Positions 15,437-23,276 of a stretch of 29,219 nt of DNA are shown piece by piece. A program made the translations under genes and the position numbers. The notes beneath the pieces were generated by a model. It saw only the letters and a list, made by a program, of their open reading frames with translations, was not told the DNA's origin and ran no database searches. The DNA is from Tubiluchus corallicola (taxonomy: Eukaryota; Priapulida; Priapulimorpha; Priapulimorphida; Tubiluchidae), in the NCBI GenBank assembly GCA_030141605.1, contig JAQGDQ010002399.1, positions 64,001 through 93,219 on the forward strand. The letters run 5' to 3'. Numbering within the stretch: position 1 is the first letter of the stretch; each line of letters opens with the position of its first letter.

Positions 15437-18310
15437 ATGGGGCAGAAAAAAGATAATATAAACTACGACACATCGCACATCAATGTAGTAGGAGCAAGAG
15501 TACATAATCTCAAAAATATAGATGTGAGCATACCTCGTAATGCCCTTACAGTTATTACAGGTTTGAGTGGTAGTGGAAAATCATCACTTGCTTTCGACAC
15601 CATATATGCAGAAGGACAGCGTAGATATATAGAAACTTTTTCTGCTTATGCACGCCAGTTTTTGGGCAATCTTGAACGTCCTGACGTAGATGAAATATCA
15701 GGGTTGAGTCCTGTTATTTCCATAGAACAAAAAACTACTAATAAAAATCCACGTTCTACCGTAGGTACTATTACCGAGATATACGATTTCTTTCGTCTTC
15801 TCTATGCCAAAACCAGCATAGCTTACTCTTATAAGACAGGCGAGAAGATGGTAAAATACTCTGAAACCAAGATAGTAGAACTTATTTTAGAAAAATACAA
15901 CAACAAAAACATTCTACTGCTTGCTCCTATCGTAGAGGGAAGAAAAGGACACTATCGTGATTTGTTTTCGCAATTGGCAAAAAAGGGCTATTTGCATGTA
16001 AGGGTAAATGGTAGAATTCGGGAAATTCACTACGGGATGAAACTCGATCGTTACAAGGTACACAATATAGAGATAGTTATAGACAAACTGCAAGTACTAG
16101 AAAAAAACAAAACGCGGCTTACCAACTCCTTACAGTTAGCAATGAAAGAAGGAAAAAAGAAGCTGGTAGTATTAGATACGGAAACAAATGAGGTAAAGTA
16201 TTATAGTAAAAGTCTTATGTGTCCTACCACAGGAATATCCTACAATGAGCCTGCACCTCATTCTTTCTCTTTCAATTCGCCACAAGGTGCTTGCACCAAA
16301 TGTAAAGGTTTAGGACAGATAGCCCAAGTTAATATAGAAACAATAATCCCTGACCCTAGCCTTACTATCTATCAAGGAGGTATTGCTCCTATTGGCAAAT
16401 ACAAAGGTAATATTATATTTTCGCAGATAGAATCTATTGTGCGTAAATATGGCTTTTCACTAAAAACACCTATTAAAGAAATACCCGAAGAAGCCCTCAA
16501 CATTATTCTTTACGGTTCGGTAGAGCCTGTAAAGATAAATATAAACAATTATTCTGAAAATTATAATGTTGATTTTCAAGGGGTTATAAAATATATAGGA
16601 TACAGAAAGGATAATACTACATCTATCTATGGTGTAAAATGGACGGAGAAATTTATTAGGTATACTACTTGTCCTGAATGTGAAGGTAGTCGCCTTAAGA
16701 CAGAAGCCCGCTACTTCAAAATAGCCAATAAAGATATTGGTCAAGTAGCCGCTATGAGTTTGAAAACATTACAAAAATGGTTAGAGAATATAAATGGCGA
16801 TTTTGATTCTAAACGAAAAATTGTTGCTCACGAAATACTTAAAGAAATACGTACACGCCTTAAATTTCTTTTAGATGTAGGTTTAGAATATTTATCTTTG
16901 AATAGAAGCTCTAAAACTCTATCAGGAGGTGAAAGTCAGCGTATACGCCTTGCTACACAAATAGGTACAGAGCTTGTTAATGTGTTATACATACTGGATG
17001 AGCCAAGTATAGGACTTCACCAAAGAGACAATAATAGGTTGATAAATTCTTTAAAAGCTCTAAAAGATACAGGAAATTCTGTGATAGTAGTAGAACACGA
17101 TAAGGATATGATGCTACACTGCGACCATATTATAGATATAGGTCCTTTTGCGGGTAGGTATGGAGGTGAAATAGTAGCTTCTGGAAGTTTTAAAAAAATA
17201 CTTGCAAGTAATTCACTCACGGCTCAATATCTTACAGGAAAGAAGAGTATAGAAATACCGCAAAAGCGGAGAAAAGGCAATGGAAAGGAGCTTGTTCTTG
17301 TTGGAGCAACAGGGCATAATTTGAAAAATATAACACTAAAACTTCCACTTGGAAAATTCATCTGTGTTACAGGAGTATCAGGCAGTGGAAAATCATCACT
17401 TATAAATGGAACTCTTTACCCTATATTGAGTAAAGTTTTCTATAAATCTCAAAAAACTCCACTTCCTTATAAAAGTTTAGAGGGCATAAAAAATATAGAT
17501 AAAGTGATAGAGGTTAATCAATCGCCCATAGGACGAACACCCCGTTCTAATCCTGCAACTTACACTAATTTGTTTGGTGACATAAGAAAACTTTTTGAAA
17601 AACTACCTGAGGCACAAATAAGAGGATATAAGGCAGGACGTTTTTCTTTTAATGTGAAAGGAGGCAGGTGTGAAACTTGTAAAGGAGCAGGATTACAAAC
17701 TATAGAAATGAACTTTTTACCTGATGTGTATGTAGAGTGTAATGAATGCAATGGTAAACGATACAACAAAGAAACCTTAGAGGTAAGATATAAGGCAAAG
17801 TCTATTAGTGATATATTAAATATGACTGTCAACCAAGCTGTAGAGTTTTTTGAAGGTGTTCCGCATATAGCTGGTAAGTTAAAGGTATTGAAGCAAGTAG
17901 GCTTGGGTTATCTAAAACTAGGGCAGCCCTCTACCACCTTATCAGGAGGTGAGAGTCAGCGTATCAAACTAGCTTCTGAACTAAGCAAGCGTTCTACGGG
18001 TAAAACATTGTACATACTGGATGAGCCTACTACAGGATTACACTTTGAAGATATAAGAGTGTTGCTAAACGTATTAAATAAAATAGTGAACATAGGAAAT
18101 ACGATTATTGTTATAGAGCACAACTTAGACGTGGTTAAAACTGCTGACTATATTATAGATATAGGTAAAGAAGGAGGAGAAAAAGGAGGAGAAATAGTTT
18201 TTGAAGGTTCCCCGGAAGAACTTATTAACAATAAGGAGAGCTACACAGGTCAGTTTTTAGCCAGAGAGTTTGTGAAAAAAAACTCCCTTTGTCTTGATAT
18301 AAATAACTAA
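15437..18310 (+). CDS. uvrA: Excinuclease ABC subunit A
   Basis: UvrA finds helix-distorting DNA damage with UvrB in nucleotide excision repair. The 957-residue protein has both ABC ATPase modules. Module I has Walker A GLSGSGKSS at 42-50, a signature TLSGGESQRIRLA and ILDEPSIGLH. Module II has Walker A GVSGSGKSS starting at 646, a second LSGGESQRIKLA and ILDEPTTGLH. The C-terminal zinc finger is intact (CETC and CNEC, about 742-768). The first zinc module is altered: it reads CPTT at 262-265 rather than CPxC, with the other pair CTKC at 286-289, leaving three cysteines. I believe this variant is common in Bacteroidota UvrA. The gene is monocistronic; its end faces the permease gene. Confidence 0.97.
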   Translation: MGQKKDNINYDTSHINVVGARVHNLKNIDVSIPRNALTVITGLSGSGKSSLAFDTIYAEGQRRYIETFSAYARQFLGNLERPDVDEISGLSPVISIEQKTTNKNPRSTVGTITEIYDFFRLLYAKTSIAYSYKTGEKMVKYSETKIVELILEKYNNKNILLLAPIVEGRKGHYRDLFSQLAKKGYLHVRVNGRIREIHYGMKLDRYKVHNIEIVIDKLQVLEKNKTRLTNSLQLAMKEGKKKLVVLDTETNEVKYYSKSLMCPTTGISYNEPAPHSFSFNSPQGACTKCKGLGQIAQVNIETIIPDPSLTIYQGGIAPIGKYKGNIIFSQIESIVRKYGFSLKTPIKEIPEEALNIILYGSVEPVKININNYSENYNVDFQGVIKYIGYRKDNTTSIYGVKWTEKFIRYTTCPECEGSRLKTEARYFKIANKDIGQVAAMSLKTLQKWLENINGDFDSKRKIVAHEILKEIRTRLKFLLDVGLEYLSLNRSSKTLSGGESQRIRLATQIGTELVNVLYILDEPSIGLHQRDNNRLINSLKALKDTGNSVIVVEHDKDMMLHCDHIIDIGPFAGRYGGEIVASGSFKKILASNSLTAQYLTGKKSIEIPQKRRKGNGKELVLVGATGHNLKNITLKLPLGKFICVTGVSGSGKSSLINGTLYPILSKVFYKSQKTPLPYKSLEGIKNIDKVIEVNQSPIGRTPRSNPATYTNLFGDIRKLFEKLPEAQIRGYKAGRFSFNVKGGRCETCKGAGLQTIEMNFLPDVYVECNECNGKRYNKETLEVRYKAKSISDILNMTVNQAVEFFEGVPHIAGKLKVLKQVGLGYLKLGQPSTTLSGGESQRIKLASELSKRSTGKTLYILDEPTTGLHFEDIRVLLNVLNKIVNIGNTIIVIEHNLDVVKTADYIIDIGKEGGEKGGEIVFEGSPEELINNKESYTGQFLAREFVKKNSLCLDINN

Positions 18311-18365
18311 AAATAGAGCTTATAATCATACTACAGAATTTTTATAACATAACAAATTCAGGGCT

Positions 18366-18401
18366 GGTTATAAGACTTTAAATAACCTACCTTATTTTTT
18401 T
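18366..18401 (+). terminator. Possible uvrA terminator
   Basis: GGTTAT (18366-18371) pairs with ATAACC (18382-18387) around a 10-base loop, followed seven bases later by a run of seven T (18395-18401). It lies in the 95-base gap between the converging uvrA and permease genes. The stem is short and AT-rich, so the call is weak. Confidence 0.3.
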
Positions 18402-18405
18402 GCTC

Positions 18406-19725
18406 TCAGCTTTTTAGTATCTTTATAATATCTTTAAATCTTAGTTTACTCCCGTAGGTAAGTATTGTGGCTTTGTATATCTTAGCAGAAAGATAGGTGA
18501 TGAGTATGAATGTAAGGGCAAGTAGGCTTAATGATAAAATCACCTGCCAAATGGGAACACCAAAAGGTATACGAGCTATCATTATAATAGGGGATGTAAA
18601 GGGTATGAGCGAAAATAGTACAGATAAGGAACTATCAGGAGCTTCTATGGTTTTCATCAGTAATATAATGGATAAGGTGAGCGGTATGGTGATGGGAAAT
18701 ATAAATTGTTGGGTATCAGTTTCTGTATCTACCATCGAACCAATAACTGCAAATATGGAAGAATAGAGTAGGTACCCAAGTATGAAATAAATAAGAAAAC
18801 TAAATACTACTACTGTGAAGTTGATACTTTGCAGTGTTTCTACAAATGCAGATAAGTTGGTTGTTTCAGGAGATGGTATTTGTTGTATGGATTGGTTAAT
18901 TTCAGTTTGTTGTTGTAATAGCTTGTCGTTTATTTTGTACTTTTGATAATCAATGGTTTGTACTGTAAAGAAGATTGTGAGCATTATAAGAACCCAGAAA
19001 GAGAATTGTGTAAGTCCTACAGATGCTATACCTATTATTTTACCCATTAACAATTGAAAGGGTTTGACGGATGAAAGTAATATTTCTACTATTCTATTGA
19101 TTTTTTCTTCTGCTATACCTCTCATTAGCATTGAGTTGTAAAGCATTATAAAGCTATATATAAGTATCCCGCCAAGATAACTAAGTAGTATAGGGATTAA
19201 CAAGTTGGTTTCGTAACTATCTCCTTTATCATTCCATTTTACCGTCTTAATGGTAATTTTTGTTTGTATGGATTTTAATATTTTATCTAAATTCTTTATT
19301 TCGTGGCTTTGTAGTTTTTCATTTTCAAGTATTTGTTGCATCTGTATAGCTATATAGTCGGCAAGGTTGTAAGAGACTTGTTTGTACGAATATATATTAG
19401 CTTTGGAATTACTGGCAATGGACGAGGGTATATATAGTACTGCATCGTACTTAGGGTGTGGAAAGTTGTTTTTAGCTTCTTGCAATGTAGCTTCTACGTA
19501 TTCGAAATTTATGTTTTGATTGTTTTTTAGTCGGTGTAGAAACAGATTGGACTTGTCCAACACGGCTATGGTTTGTGTGTTTTCTATCTTTTGGTGTGTA
19601 AACCAATTGTAGCCATAAAATAGTAGGAATATCAAAAGGGGTCCAAAAATGGTGGTGATAATAAATGATTTCTTTCTAACTCTTGTAAGATATTCACGTT
19701 TTAATATGATGAAAGTTTTGTTCAT
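18406..19725 (-). CDS. ABC-2 type permease (NatB/YhaP-like)
   Basis: The 439-residue protein begins with a short basic segment and helix 1 (about 22-42, TTIFGPLLIFLLFYGYNWF). A soluble extracytoplasmic region (about 43-170) follows, then five or six helices from about 175 to 425. This single long-loop layout plus the cytoplasmic EEKINRIVEILLSSVKPFQLLMGK segment (about 206-230) is the hallmark of the NatB/ABC2_membrane_3 permeases, which export sodium ions, antimicrobial compounds or other unknown substrates. Its ATG lies one base after the stop of the monooxygenase gene, which in turn follows the ATPase gene, so the three should be translated from one message. The substrate is not indicated. 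Confidence 0.85.
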   Translation of the reverse strand: MNKTFIILKREYLTRVRKKSFIITTIFGPLLIFLLFYGYNWFTHQKIENTQTIAVLDKSNLFLHRLKNNQNINFEYVEATLQEAKNNFPHPKYDAVLYIPSSIASNSKANIYSYKQVSYNLADYIAIQMQQILENEKLQSHEIKNLDKILKSIQTKITIKTVKWNDKGDSYETNLLIPILLSYLGGILIYSFIMLYNSMLMRGIAEEKINRIVEILLSSVKPFQLLMGKIIGIASVGLTQFSFWVLIMLTIFFTVQTIDYQKYKINDKLLQQQTEINQSIQQIPSPETTNLSAFVETLQSINFTVVVFSFLIYFILGYLLYSSIFAVIGSMVDTETDTQQFIFPITIPLTLSIILLMKTIEAPDSSLSVLFSLIPFTSPIIMIARIPFGVPIWQVILSLSLLALTFILITYLSAKIYKATILTYGSKLRFKDIIKILKS

Positions 19726-19726
19726 C

Positions 19727-20035
19727 TTATGGCAATATTTCTTTGTGTAGTGATATGTCTTGTTCTGCTACAAGGTTGGGGGCTGTATTTTCGAAATAGT
19801 CTGTGATATAAGGCATATTGCAATGGTCGTCAAAAGCTTGTTGTGAGGCAAACTTTTCTATAAAGGTAATAATAGATGGGTTGTCTATACTTTGGTTGAG
19901 TTCATAGCGTATACAGCCTTTTTCTTTGTGAGTAGGTGGTATGAGTTTGTGTAAAGACTCTAAGAGTTTAGTTTCTTTGCCTTTTTTTGCAATAAATTTG
20001 GCAATACAGACGATTTCTTTGGGTGCTTTTTTCAT
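19727..20035 (-). CDS. ABM-fold monooxygenase-like protein (YgiN family)
   Basis: The 102-residue protein fits the antibiotic biosynthesis monooxygenase (dimeric ferredoxin-like) fold. Its pattern is VCIAKFIAKKGKETKLLESLHKLIPPTHKEKGCIRYEL, then FIEKFASQQAFDDHCNMPYITDYF, matching the family's beta strand, helix with E-x-G-C-x-x-Y-x-L, and second helix with H-x-x-x-x-x-x-x-x-F. Relatives include YgiN quinol monooxygenase and heme-degrading IsdG. The function of most is unknown. It lies 12 bases after the ATPase gene and one base before the permease gene, an unusual place inside a transporter operon. Confidence 0.8.
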   Translation of the reverse strand: MKKAPKEIVCIAKFIAKKGKETKLLESLHKLIPPTHKEKGCIRYELNQSIDNPSIITFIEKFASQQAFDDHCNMPYITDYFENTAPNLVAEQDISLHKEILP

Positions 20036-20047
20036 CTTTATGTTATC

Positions 20048-20950
20048 TTAATTGTTAAATATTGTTTTTATAAATATGTCATTCATTGTAGGCAGTATTT
20101 CTTTGTAGGTATTGATTTGTATATTATTGGTAATTAATTTTTTGATTAGGTGGTTAGGAGTACTGTTGTCTGGTATTTTTACGTGCAATGTATTGGCTTG
20201 TTCGTTTAACACTTGGTAGCTCTTGCTAAGTAATTTCTTTACGTCTTGTGTATCGTTGCTATATTGCAATAGGTAAGTATTGGTTTTATATTGTTGTTTA
20301 AGGTCTGGCACGTTGCTTTCTAATACTTTTTTTGATTTGTTGATGAGAGCTATTTTGTCGCATAGGGCTTCTACGGAGTTCATATTGTGTGTAGAAAGAA
20401 TAATGGTAGCTCCTTTGTCGCGAAGTTCTAATATCTCTTTGATAATAATTTCTGTATTCAAGGGGTCAAAACCAGTGAAAGGTTCATCTAAAATAATAAG
20501 TTTAGGCTGATGCAGTATGGTTACAATAAATTGTATTTTTTGTTGCATTCCTTTGGAGAGTTGTTCTATACGTTTATTGTGCCACTTTTCTACGCCCAAT
20601 TTCTTTGTCCAGTAGTTCAATTGCTGTATGGCTTTTTGCTGGCTAAGTCCTTTCAGTTGAGCAAGGTAAAGCACCTGCTCTTTCACCTTCATTTTTTTGT
20701 ATAATCCACGTTCCTCAGGTAAATAGCCTATTTGTGTAGTATGATGGGCTTGTAGAGGTTTACCATCGAAGTATATTTCTCCTTCGTCTTGTAATATGGT
20801 TTGATTGATAGTACGTATAAGAGTAGTCTTGCCTGCTCCATTAGGTCCTAATAGTCCGTAAATAGTTTGTGTAGGAATGCTGATGGAAACATTATTAAGA
20901 GCCGTGTGTTTAATATAATGTTTAGTAATATTTTGGGTTTGAAGTAACAT
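20048..20950 (-). CDS. ABC transporter ATPase (NatA/YhaQ-like)
   Basis: The 300-residue protein has an ATPase domain at about 1-215: Walker A GPNGAGKTT at 35-43, the Q-loop segment IGYLPEERGLYKKM at 74-87, signature QLSKGMQQK at 130-138 and Walker B LIILDEPFTGFDP with Asp155/Glu156, then STHNMNSVEALCD. The LSKGM signature and PEERGLY are typical of the NatA/YhaQ exporters that pair with NatB-type permeases. A C-terminal domain of about 80 residues follows, as in those proteins. It is first in the operon with the ABM protein and the permease. The two should form an inner-membrane exporter; the substrate is unknown. Confidence 0.88.
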   Translation of the reverse strand: MLLQTQNITKHYIKHTALNNVSISIPTQTIYGLLGPNGAGKTTLIRTINQTILQDEGEIYFDGKPLQAHHTTQIGYLPEERGLYKKMKVKEQVLYLAQLKGLSQQKAIQQLNYWTKKLGVEKWHNKRIEQLSKGMQQKIQFIVTILHQPKLIILDEPFTGFDPLNTEIIIKEILELRDKGATIILSTHNMNSVEALCDKIALINKSKKVLESNVPDLKQQYKTNTYLLQYSNDTQDVKKLLSKSYQVLNEQANTLHVKIPDNSTPNHLIKKLITNNIQINTYKEILPTMNDIFIKTIFNN

Positions 20951-20983
20951 TTAGTATTTAAATGTAGTTTTTTTTAGAAAATT

Positions 20984-20991
20984 CAAATTTA
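20984..20991 (-). promoter_or_regulatory. Putative -7 box for the NatA-ABM-NatB operon
   Basis: On the minus strand this reads TAAATTTG, 33 bases upstream of the ATPase start at 20950. A TTG further upstream (21008-21006) has a spacer of only 14 bases, so the -33 element is doubtful. Confidence 0.35.
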
Positions 20992-21127
20992 TAAATTATA
21001 TTTAACAACATCGATATACTTTTACTTTTTTACTCACCTTTTATGTAGGGTTATGAAGAGTGATTGCACAAAAGTCAAGTTCAATTGTTTTTCGTTCTTT
21101 TTTTGATTGCAGTAATGGGCGGAGATA

Positions 21128-21155
21128 TTTGTATTACTATATTTTATTACCTTTG
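21128..21155 (+). promoter_or_regulatory. Putative promoter of the dCMP deaminase-ctpA-protease operon
   Basis: TTTG at 21128-21131, a 16-base spacer and TACCTTTG at 21148-21155 resemble the Bacteroidota -33/-7 pattern, with a slightly short spacer. Transcription would start near 21162, about 25 bases before the ATG. The rest of the 235-base divergent gap (20951-21185) shows only an 8-bp direct repeat, TGATTGCA, at 21061-21068 and 21104-21111. Confidence 0.42.
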
Positions 21156-21185
21156 TTTTTATATTGAATAAGTTCTTACATTAAT

Positions 21186-21635
21186 ATGGAAGAAAATAAA
21201 AAACAATTACAAGTAGATAAACGTTATTTAGAAATGGCTAGAATATGGAGTGGCAATTCTTATTGCACAAGACGCCAAGTTGGAGCTATACTTGTAAAGG
21301 GTAAAATGATAATATCAGATGGGTACAATGGCACACCTTCTGGTTTTGAAAATGTGTGTGAGGACGAGAACAATCAAACTAAACCTTATGTTCTTCACGC
21401 TGAGGCGAATGCTATTACGAAAGTGGCACGTTCGCACAATAGCAGTGAGGGGGCTACGCTTTACACTACTGTTTCTCCCTGTATGGAATGTTCCAAGCTT
21501 ATTATACAAGCAGGTATTTTTAGAGTAGTGTATGCTAAAGTTTATCACGACAACGAGGGGATAGAGCTTTTAAAAAGAGCGGGTATAGAAGTGGTTTGTA
21601 TAGAGGAAAAACTAAGTGTTGAGAATAGTTTCTAA
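21186..21635 (+). CDS. dCMP/deoxycytidylate deaminase family protein
   Basis: The 149-residue cytidine-deaminase-fold protein has the zinc site HAEANAI (His71, catalytic Glu73) and PCMECSK (Cys99, Cys102), with a second, N-terminal zinc-type feature SYCTRRQVGAILVK (25-38) and DGYNGTPSGFENVCED (45-60) typical of the dCMP deaminase/ComEB group. The likely reaction is dCMP to dUMP, a source of dTMP precursor. It lies 15 bases before the S41 protease gene. I recall this pairing from other Bacteroidota genomes, so the linkage is probably old rather than functional. Confidence 0.92.
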   Translation: MEENKKQLQVDKRYLEMARIWSGNSYCTRRQVGAILVKGKMIISDGYNGTPSGFENVCEDENNQTKPYVLHAEANAITKVARSHNSSEGATLYTTVSPCMECSKLIIQAGIFRVVYAKVYHDNEGIELLKRAGIEVVCIEEKLSVENSF

Positions 21636-21650
21636 CTCTTATTTACATTT

Positions 21651-23261
21651 ATGGGATATAACAATACGAAAAAACAGATACTTGCACCACTGATACTATC
21701 TTTAGTATTACTTATGGGTGTTTTCTTGGGTGGGTTTATTTTTCAAAACAATACGGAAGGTAAAAATACCTTCAAAATAGATATTAATAACAACAATAAG
21801 TTGAACCTTATCTTAAAACTTATTGAGTATAGGTATGTAGATACTTTGAATATCGACAAGTTAGTAGAAAGTTCTATCAGTAAAATACTAGAACAGTTAG
21901 ATCCGCATAGTATTTATATACCTGCCAGTGAGCTTCAAGGTTTAAATGAAGAAATAGAAGGTAGTTTTGGCGGGGTTGGTGTTCAATTTAGCATATTGGA
22001 TGATACGGTCAATATAATACAAGTTATATCAGGAGGGCCTTCTGAGAAAGCAGGACTTATGCCTGGAGATAAAATAGTGGCGGTAGATGATTCTTCTTTC
22101 GTGGGGGAAAAAGTTACTAATAGGTTGGTAATGAAGAAACTAAAAGGTGCCAAAGGCACAAGAGTAAGTTTGGATATTTTAAGAAAGAATGCTGATAAAA
22201 CGTTGAACTATGAAATTATTAGAGGCGATATACCTTTGCAAAGTGTAGATGTGTCTTATATGATAGATGAAAACATAGGTTATGTAAAAATAGGTAATTT
22301 CGGAACTCATACACACAAAGAGTTTGTAGAAGGAGTTGAAAAGTTGAAGAAACAAAAGTGTAAAAAATTAATTGTAGATTTACGACACAATCCAGGAGGG
22401 CTTCTATCCACAGCTGTAAAGATAGCAGATGAAATACTAAAAAAAGATAAATTAATAGTATTTACAGAAGGCAAGTCCCAACCACGCCAAAACTCTTATG
22501 CTACATCAAGAGGTATTTGTCAGGATATGGAAATTGTTATTCTTATAAACGAATGGTCTGCTTCTGCTAGTGAAATTGTAGCAGGGGCTATTCAAGATAA
22601 TGACAGAGGCATTGTGATAGGCAGAAGATCTTTTGGCAAGGGACTTGTACAAGACCAAATACCTTTGGGAGATGGCTCCGCTGTGAGGCTTACCATTGCT
22701 AAATATTACACCCCATTGGGACGATCTATACAAAAACCTTATAACAATGGTGTGGACGATTACCACCAAGATCTATTAAATAGATATAACCATGGGGAGT
22801 TCCTTTCTAAGGATAGTATTGAATTTAAAGACACTACCCAATTTGTTACCTCCGAAGGTAAAATAATATATGGTGGAGGGGGAATTATGCCTGATGTGTT
22901 TGTGCCATTAGATACTGCGGACGTAACACCTTTTTATACTGAAATAACAAATCAGAGAATAGTGTATCAGGTAGCTTACAACTATGCAAATAATCATAGA
23001 AAGATACTAAATAAGTATACAAATTTTCAACAATTTGAAAACAACTTAAACGAAAAGGAGCTGGAAAAAGAACTATTAAATTATGTAAGGGACAAAAAAA
23101 TAGCCATTGATTACAATGAGTATGAAAAATCTAAATTTATTATCACAATTCGAATGAAAGCCTTTATTGCTAGAAATATAATAGGAGAGGAGGGATTTTA
23201 TCCCATTTTTAGAAAAATTGACAAGCCTATTCTGGAGGCTATTGGAACATTATCAGAGTAG
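21651..23261 (+). CDS. C-terminal processing protease (S41 family, CtpA-like)
   Basis: The 536-residue protein has a membrane anchor or signal segment at about 10-31 (ILAPLILSLVLLMGVFLGGFIF). Next comes an N-terminal helical part with LDPHSIYIP, a PDZ domain (about 90-180, with the GGPSEKAGLMPGDKIVAVDD core) and the S41 catalytic domain. The catalytic pair is Ser305 in NEWSASASE and Lys330 in SFGKGLVQ; their spacing of 25 equals that of Ser430/Lys455 in E. coli Prc. An extra helical region (about 410-536) ends the protein. Such proteases trim C-termini of periplasmic or exported proteins. It lies 15 bases after the deaminase gene and 15 before the T9SS protease gene, so the three form an operon. 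Confidence 0.94.
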   Translation: MGYNNTKKQILAPLILSLVLLMGVFLGGFIFQNNTEGKNTFKIDINNNNKLNLILKLIEYRYVDTLNIDKLVESSISKILEQLDPHSIYIPASELQGLNEEIEGSFGGVGVQFSILDDTVNIIQVISGGPSEKAGLMPGDKIVAVDDSSFVGEKVTNRLVMKKLKGAKGTRVSLDILRKNADKTLNYEIIRGDIPLQSVDVSYMIDENIGYVKIGNFGTHTHKEFVEGVEKLKKQKCKKLIVDLRHNPGGLLSTAVKIADEILKKDKLIVFTEGKSQPRQNSYATSRGICQDMEIVILINEWSASASEIVAGAIQDNDRGIVIGRRSFGKGLVQDQIPLGDGSAVRLTIAKYYTPLGRSIQKPYNNGVDDYHQDLLNRYNHGEFLSKDSIEFKDTTQFVTSEGKIIYGGGGIMPDVFVPLDTADVTPFYTEITNQRIVYQVAYNYANNHRKILNKYTNFQQFENNLNEKELEKELLNYVRDKKIAIDYNEYEKSKFIITIRMKAFIARNIIGEEGFYPIFRKIDKPILEAIGTLSE

Positions 23262-23276
23262 AACCTAATAAGTATT

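Noticed and set aside
16919-16945. Near-identical DNA segment repeated at about 17939-17965
   Set aside because: These encode the LSGGESQRI signatures of the two ATPase modules of UvrA, so the repeat reflects domain homology, not a mobile or regulatory element.
18406-20950. NatAB-type transporter as a bacteriocin immunity or gliding-motility (GldAFG) system
   Set aside because: The permease has the NatB long-loop layout and there is no GldG-type partner or precursor peptide gene nearby, so a specific role is not supported.
21053-21106. 17-codon ORF (ATG 21053) in the gap before the dCMP deaminase gene
   Set aside because: No coding signal beyond an ATG and a stop; it ends in a phenylalanine run from a T-rich stretch and lies upstream of the better promoter match.
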